A DNA stretch of 64,000 nucleotides from Bemisia tabaci (taxonomy: Eukaryota > Arthropoda > Insecta > Hemiptera > Aleyrodidae): positions 33,800,098 to 33,864,097 of the forward strand of contig NC_092796.1 of assembly GCF_918797505.1 (NCBI RefSeq), given 5' to 3'. Positions 59,601 to 64,000 of this stretch are shown here, one piece after another. Within the stretch, counting starts at the first letter, position 1; every line of letters begins with the position of its first letter. A program made the translations under genes and the position numbers. The notes below the pieces were generated by a model. The model was given only the letters and a program-made list of their open reading frames with translations. It was not told the DNA's origin and did no database searches.

Positions 59601-62600
59601 CCCTACAACTTGGGCAATTTTTACAACCCGGCCTACGTGCCCCATTTCGCGACCGGGTTTGGAGACCGCATGAAGTTCAACGAGCGGCTCACGAACTGGC
59701 TCTACTACCAGTACAATAGTTTCTGGCGCCGGTATCTGTACCTGCCCGCCGTGGACCGGATATCCGATGCGTTTTTCGGGTTCTCCGAGCCGAAAATCGC
59801 GGACCTCGAACGGGAGATCTCGTTGATGTTGACCGATGACCATTTCAGCATTTCCCTCCCGAGGCCGAACGTCCCTGCTGTCGTAGATGTTGCCGGACTC
59901 CACATCAAACCGGCCAAGGCTTTGCCCGATGTAGGTTTCAAAGGGGTATTATTCTTTAAAGGGTGATTTTTTGGTGAGGGAATTGTATTTTGGGATCTAC
60001 GTGGGAACGGGCCGAGGTACGGGAAACACAGGTATGCTCTTCCCAGTGTTCGAAACTCACAGGCGCCAACGCGCCAAATGCGCCTAGAAAATCGGCCATG
60101 GCGCTTAAACAATGAAGGGTCTGCGCCAACGCGGCCCCTAAAAAGTGCCTTCTAATAATCTGGATTTTCACAGGAAGTCACATAAAGAAAGAAAAACAAA
60201 TCTATTTGAATTGAAAAAACTCAGAATTTTCAGCACTACAAGTGAAAGCTTGCTTTTTCTATTCTTCACGATTTCATTCTTGGTGCTTTTGTTTTCCCCA
60301 AATTACAGCTACTTACTAGTTCCATTACGAAAATATCTTTTTTCTAACTTTTCACTAAATGCACCGAAATATATAGGCAAAAAGTCAATTTGGCCCCTTA
60401 AAAATCTTCAATGGCACCTAAAAATCGGGCTTGATGCGCCACACGCCTCCTAGTACTCAAAAGTGAGTTTCAAACAATGGCTCTTCCCGACCCATTTGGC
60501 CAGAACTTGGCTTTCGGCGGCTCCCACTGGTAGAGCAGTGGGGCGAAATTTGAAATTCAACAACTTTGGAATCTTGGCCGAAAACAAATAATGACCGCCC
60601 GCCCTCCGTAACAAGACATTTTTCAGCACACCGTTTCGGTCCCGGCCATTGTGTCTAAAAATGTGTATCATACTAGTGGCAAATGTCAAGAAACGTTCGG
60701 CCCGACAACAGAACCGATCATTGTAAGAGCTATACGGTTCTGTTTGCTCCATGATTGAACGAACCGGTTGTACTATCCACAAAATCTTGGTTTGATTGAT
60801 AATTTTAATGAGATCACCACAGAAAATAAAGATCCGTCAGATTTGGGGGTATGCTTCGACTGGAGGAATCATCGAGCTTATAGCACTGAATATTACAAAA
60901 ATAAAAAAGTCTAGAGGAGGTACCTATTTATCACCATAACTACATAACTATCTATAAAAAATTGTACCTTTAAGTTTACTCGAATTTACAGGACTTGAAA
61001 GAATTCATCGAAGGTGCAAAGCATGGCGTAATATTTTTCAGCTTGGGCTCAAATTTTCTGAGCAAACATATGTCTCAGCAAAGGAAGCAACTGTTTCTGG
61101 AGGCGTTCAGCCAACTCCCGCAAAGAGTGGTGTGGAAGTACGAGGACGAAACATTGCAAAATCTACCCAAAAATGTTCTCGTGAAAAAGTGGTGCCCGCA
61201 AACTGATATTTTAGGTGAGGAAAGGAGACGCATTGGTCAGGATTCCAGTTTCCGAGTTTTTCCCTACACTGCCGTGCTAAGGAAGAACGCCGCATGAGCT
61301 TTCAGACGTTGCCACATCTCCTTTGATAAAAACTAATTTTACTGGAAAAAATTGTTAAAATTTTCATCCAAAGATTTCAGACAATTTTTTACGAAATTTA
61401 GTCTAAAATAATTGAAAATTTAAAGGGAAAATGTGCATACATATTGTCCAAAATACATATTTTATGAAGTGAAATTTGGCAACTCTCGAATGTTCATACG
61501 GCATTCTTCCTTAGCACGGCAGTATACGGCCCTCATATTTAGAGCTGTGAGTCAAAAATACACTGAAAAAGACAATCTCGGAAAAGCATCTTTAAAGTTA
61601 GAGATACACTAGTTCGATTAAAATTACATACCTCCTGCGTGTGTCATTCAAAACAAAAACATGCACTACATTGCGAAGGAAAAACGCCTTATGAGCTTTC
61701 AGATGTTGCCAAGTTTCCTTTAATAAAACCTGAATTTCCTGGGAAACATATCAATAATTTTTCAACAATTTTCAGGGAAGTTTTTTTTAAATTCGATCTT
61801 AAATATTTGAAAATTTACAAGAACATTACTTGTGACTTTCCCCAAATATAAATGTTTAATCGGAGGAATTTTGGCAGCTATCAAAGGTTCATACGGCGTT
61901 TTTCCATAGCACGGCGGAGTACCTCAACCGATGTCTTGATTAGATCGTTTAATGCAGCAAGAAAAAGTAGTATCATTGTGTCTAAGTATGATAAAATCTA
62001 CCATATTTTTTTTTCCAGTGGGGTTGAGCATCATTTAATAGCTATTGTTTTCTATTTTTTGTAGGCCATAACAATACGGTTCTGTTCATGACCCATAATG
62101 GCTATTTGAGCACCCAGGAGTCTATCTACTTCGGGGTTCCAATGCTTGGAATACCCGTGATCGTGGATCAATTTCAAAACAATGCAAAAATGGTCAAGGC
62201 AGGAATTGCGCTCAGGTTGGATCTCAAGGAAATTCATAGCACTGAGCAAATAAAGAATAAAATTATGACGATATTGAACAACCTAAGGTGAGAACTCTTA
62301 TACTGAGACATAATTCAAATTGAATAGGTAGCTTGCTTTCTGAACTGCCCAACGCTGTTACGGAATTTCAGGTTTTCTTTATAAAAGATTTTTTTGGTAA
62401 GAAAGAACATTAGCTAGAGCGCTTGATAAAGACGTTCCTTGTTCATGATTTACTGGAAGGCTACGCCCCCTGTCCGCTACACGGCCCACCCTCGAGAAAA
62501 AGAAGACCGTTGCCATCAAAAGATTCCTCTTAAAATATTCAACGGCTATGTCATGTCATTTACCAATGACGATTCTTTCAAGTTGGCAACACTGTTTTTT

Positions 62601-63309
62601 CTCCATTTAAATGTTTGTTAAACAATAGATTCTATAGGTGAGGCAGCTTGCCTCATCTAGAGTCAGATGTTGATGAATCAAAAATTCTGACTTTACGAGT
62701 TTGAACAATCACGCAAGACACAGTGCGGACGGCGCGCGGCGCAGAACGGGTGTTAGTGCCTGCAAGACTACATCGATACTTCACGCATTGCGCGTACGGC
62801 CGCGCCCCGGCGCAGAGCACATGTTAGTGCCTGCAAGCCTGGATACTTCCCGCATTGCACGTACACCACACCACCACACCATCGCTCCATACTACCTGTG
62901 CTTTCTTTGTCTATGGCTTTGTCTGTCAATTTCAATGATAAGCCCGCTGGTCACGATCAAACTAGCAGAGTACTGACGCATCCTTACAGTAAAAGGTTCA
63001 AACTGTTTCTTGATTTTAGTTTTCTTTATGATTTTCCGCAGCTTCCGGGAAAAAGCGCAGCAGATGTCGGTGCTTTTCCGGGATCGGCCGATGACTCCCC
63101 TGGACACGGCAATCTACTGGATCGAGTACGTGTTGCGGCACAAGGGAGCCAAGCAGCTGAGGGTGGCCAGTCTCGACTTGGCCTGGTACCAGTGCTACCT
63201 CCTCGACATCTATTTCCTCATTGCTGTCTCAGTTTTCGCACTATACTATATTCTTGTCGCCTTTTTCCGCGCGATATTGAGCAATGAACCGAAAGAAAAA
63301 GAAGCGTAA
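56679..63309 (+). CDS. UDP-glycosyltransferase UGT-B, 6 coding exons
   Basis: Exons read: 56679-56831, 57692-57950, 59518-59930, 60992-61214, 62065-62287, 63042-63309 (stop TAA). Phases 0,1,0,1,2 all fit and give 512 residues. Residues 1-20 are a good signal peptide. H34 lies in SHSHAIF, 13 residues before RGHE (catalytic His); D136 in FDLILFD is the likely relay Asp; the signature runs from N352 ([13 protein letters not shown]) to D384-Q385; the membrane helix is about 477-499; the tail ends KEKEA, a KxKxx ER-retrieval form. Length and layout are typical of insect UGTs. The start was chosen at the ATG directly after the TTACAG acceptor (56673-56678); an unspliced read-through ATG at 56619 is possible but gives a poor leader. 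Same strand as UGT-A, about 3.8 kb downstream; a tandem paralogue with three discordant intron positions. Substrate unknown; detoxification or endogenous conjugation are both plausible. Confidence 0.93.
56936..57025 (+). mobile_element. 3' stub of the same LINE family in UGT-B intron 1
   Basis: One frame reads RRYMWRLGVAERPSAL then a stop, closely matching the C-terminal residues (WRIGVAERPSAP, stop) of the LINE at 12248-12930. Only about 60 coding bases remain, so this is an extreme 5' truncation within the first intron. Confidence 0.6.
57315..57480. mobile_element. hAT-type MITE, copy 6, in UGT-B intron 1
   Basis: Diverged copy: left end CGGTGGCGAGGCGTGAATGA, right end GCAAAGCTCGCCACGCCAC. 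The body with ATCGATTATCGATATTTCCC is shared with the other copies. The target duplication is not clear. Confidence 0.65.
58240..58505. mobile_element. ATCGATGGCC-family repeat in UGT-B intron 2
   Basis: Shares CACGTATCTC, CAGAATATTCTGCTACCA and GGAAAAATAAAGTATGACA-like blocks with the copies at 11157 and 35010. The ends are worn. Confidence 0.5.
58613..59083. mobile_element. ~470-bp element with CCCTAGTAGCA ends, UGT-B intron 2
   Basis: The left CCCTAGTAGCAAAACC faces the right TTCTGCTACTAGGG. A second inverted pair (GCATGCATACGAAATGTTAA and complement) forms an inner palindrome at about 58680-58890. It is very AT-rich with many TTTTTTATATAA stretches. Confidence 0.6.
59080..59334 (+). mobile_element. 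Possible SINE remnant, UGT-B intron 2
   Basis: GGTTTCGAACACC near the left end resembles a pol III B box. A CAAACAAACAAACAAAAAAA tail closes it. No A box was found, and the assignment is tentative. Confidence 0.3.
60044..60479. mobile_element. hAT-like MITE of another family, UGT-B intron 3
   Basis: 436 bp. The left end CAGTGTTCGAAACTCACAGG faces the right end GTGAGTTTCAAACAATG. A perfect 8-bp duplication GCTCTTCC lies at 60036-60043 and 60480-60487. No coding region is seen. Confidence 0.8.
61269..61522. mobile_element. 253-bp MITE family, copy 3, in UGT-B intron 4
   Basis: 254 bp with the same ends. Flanks TACA and TATA match at 3 of 4 positions. The intron 4 donor lies only 54 bases upstream. 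Confidence 0.85.
61669..61917. mobile_element. 253-bp MITE family, copy 4, diverged, in UGT-B intron 4
   Basis: Starts around GCGAAGGAAAAACGCCTTAT and ends CGTTTTTCCATAGCACGGCGG. The body is aligned with the copy at 61269 but clearly older. It is followed by the exon 5 acceptor at 62063. Confidence 0.7.
62725..62870. repeat. Two diverged tandem copies of the hairpin-module half unit, UGT-B intron 5
   Basis: GTTAGTGCCTGCAAG occurs at about 62751 and 62823. Each is preceded by GGCGCAGA and followed by ATACTTC-CGCATTGC. The same module as at 17.8 and 46.6 kb, without the inverted arm. Confidence 0.6.
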
Positions 63310-63355
63310 AATCTTCTACTACTTCTATGTAACTTCTCATTCAAAATGATACGCG

Positions 63356-63908
63356 AATGGACCACTAGACAAGGTACGAATTAAGCATTCTGATACATGT
63401 TTTTTAACCACAATTTCACGTAGAACACGATGCGCACAACAAAAATTACCGAAATCAACTCCTTACGAAGATATTCAATGATTCCTGATGAGTGAATTCA
63501 AACCACCCGCTCAATAAAACTCAATGCTCTACGTGATTCACATCGCGCGTTGAATATTATCGTGACAGTCTCTGCGATATGAAAATCTGGCAACCACAAT
63601 TTTGACGCTTTGGCTCGGCTATAGCAAATTGCTTATCATTTGAACAACACATGGTGGGAAATGAACAGTGCTCGATTGAGAGGCTTGCTGAAACTTTTGT
63701 AGTGCGCGCTTTGACTCACGTAGAGCTTTGAGTTTCTTGTGAGCGGGCAATTCAAAATCCGCGTAACCAATGTGAAATAAAAAGCTTAATATCTTCGTCA
63801 GGAGTTAGTTTCAGTCATTTTCGTTGCGCGAATTGTGTTCTACGTGAAATTCTGACTAAGCAACATGTATCAGAATGCTTGAATTCGTGCCTTGTCTAGT
63901 GGTCCATT
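63356..63908. mobile_element. 553-bp palindromic element downstream of UGT-B
   Basis: The left end AATGGACCACTAGACAAGG faces CCTTGTCTAGTGGTCCATT. The subterminal GCATTCTGATACATG is inverted too. It begins 46 bases after the UGT-B stop and holds its poly(A) signal. Fragments with CCTTGTCTAGTAGCCCAT (21717) and CATGTATCATAATGCTTAAT (15334) are distant relatives. Confidence 0.75.
63513..63518 (+). promoter_or_regulatory. Poly(A) signal of UGT-B, inside a palindromic repeat
   Basis: AATAAA is 204 bases after the UGT-B stop. It falls within the left half of the 553-bp palindrome at 63356-63908, so the transcript end is probably transposon-derived. Confidence 0.5.
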
Positions 63909-64000
63909 AGCACAACTTGAGTCTAGATCTATATTGAAGTGTAATACAATATTGATGGTTAAAGTGCGAATCCGCGTGCCTCCGTTTGCTACGTTGCCAA

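Noticed and set aside
59580..60112. Minus-strand frames of 107 and 135 residues
   Set aside because: Antisense shadows of UGT-B exon 3, which is clearly coding on the + strand.

Overview
The window looks like insect nuclear DNA, most probably from a hemipteran. The whitefly Bemisia tabaci is my best guess, from general impression of the repeats and not from a database match. It is AT-rich, has introns with GT/AG borders, and is packed with short non-autonomous DNA transposons (MITEs), foldback palindromes and one 5'-truncated LINE. There are no operons, rRNA genes, CRISPR arrays or convincing tRNA genes.

The only protein-coding genes I can support lie in the right-hand 24 kb, all on the + strand. 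They form a tandem cluster of UDP-glycosyltransferases (UGTs), the type I ER membrane enzymes that conjugate sugars to small lipophilic compounds such as plant toxins and insecticides. UGT-A (coding exons 45620-52910, 7 exons) and UGT-B (56679-63309, 6 exons) both conceptually splice to 512 residues with every exon phase compatible. Each has the catalytic His, the partner Asp, the UGT signature, one C-terminal membrane helix and a lysine-containing tail. Upstream, at 39976-40794, is a second copy of exons 1 and 2 only (A-prime), with intact reading frames and splice sites and the same phases. No matching exons 3-7 lie between it and UGT-A. The 5' flank is duplicated with it, so the locus looks like two promoter-plus-exon-1-2 cassettes feeding one set of exons 3-7. 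A truncated duplicate is the alternative.

The left 39 kb holds no gene I can defend. It is a mosaic of repeats. The main blocks are: hAT-type MITEs with 8-bp target duplications; a 253-bp MITE with 4-bp target duplications; a CACAGTG-ended element repeatedly hit by a CACTG-ended MITE; a LINE fragment with a perfect target duplication inside one of those elements (12.2-12.9 kb); a 1.76-kb tandem duplication that turns into a 2.3-kb near-perfect palindrome (6.35-11.03 kb); long foldbacks at 2.7, 15.5, 27.2 and 34.3 kb; and several GC-rich islands, two of them with TGACGTCA palindromes (30.1, 30.3 and 34.2 kb). The UGT introns and flanks are filled with the same families. The 3' end of UGT-B, including its only evident poly(A) signal, lies inside a 553-bp palindromic element.

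All repeat families were identified by eye within this window. Superfamily names rest on terminal motifs and target-site duplications only.
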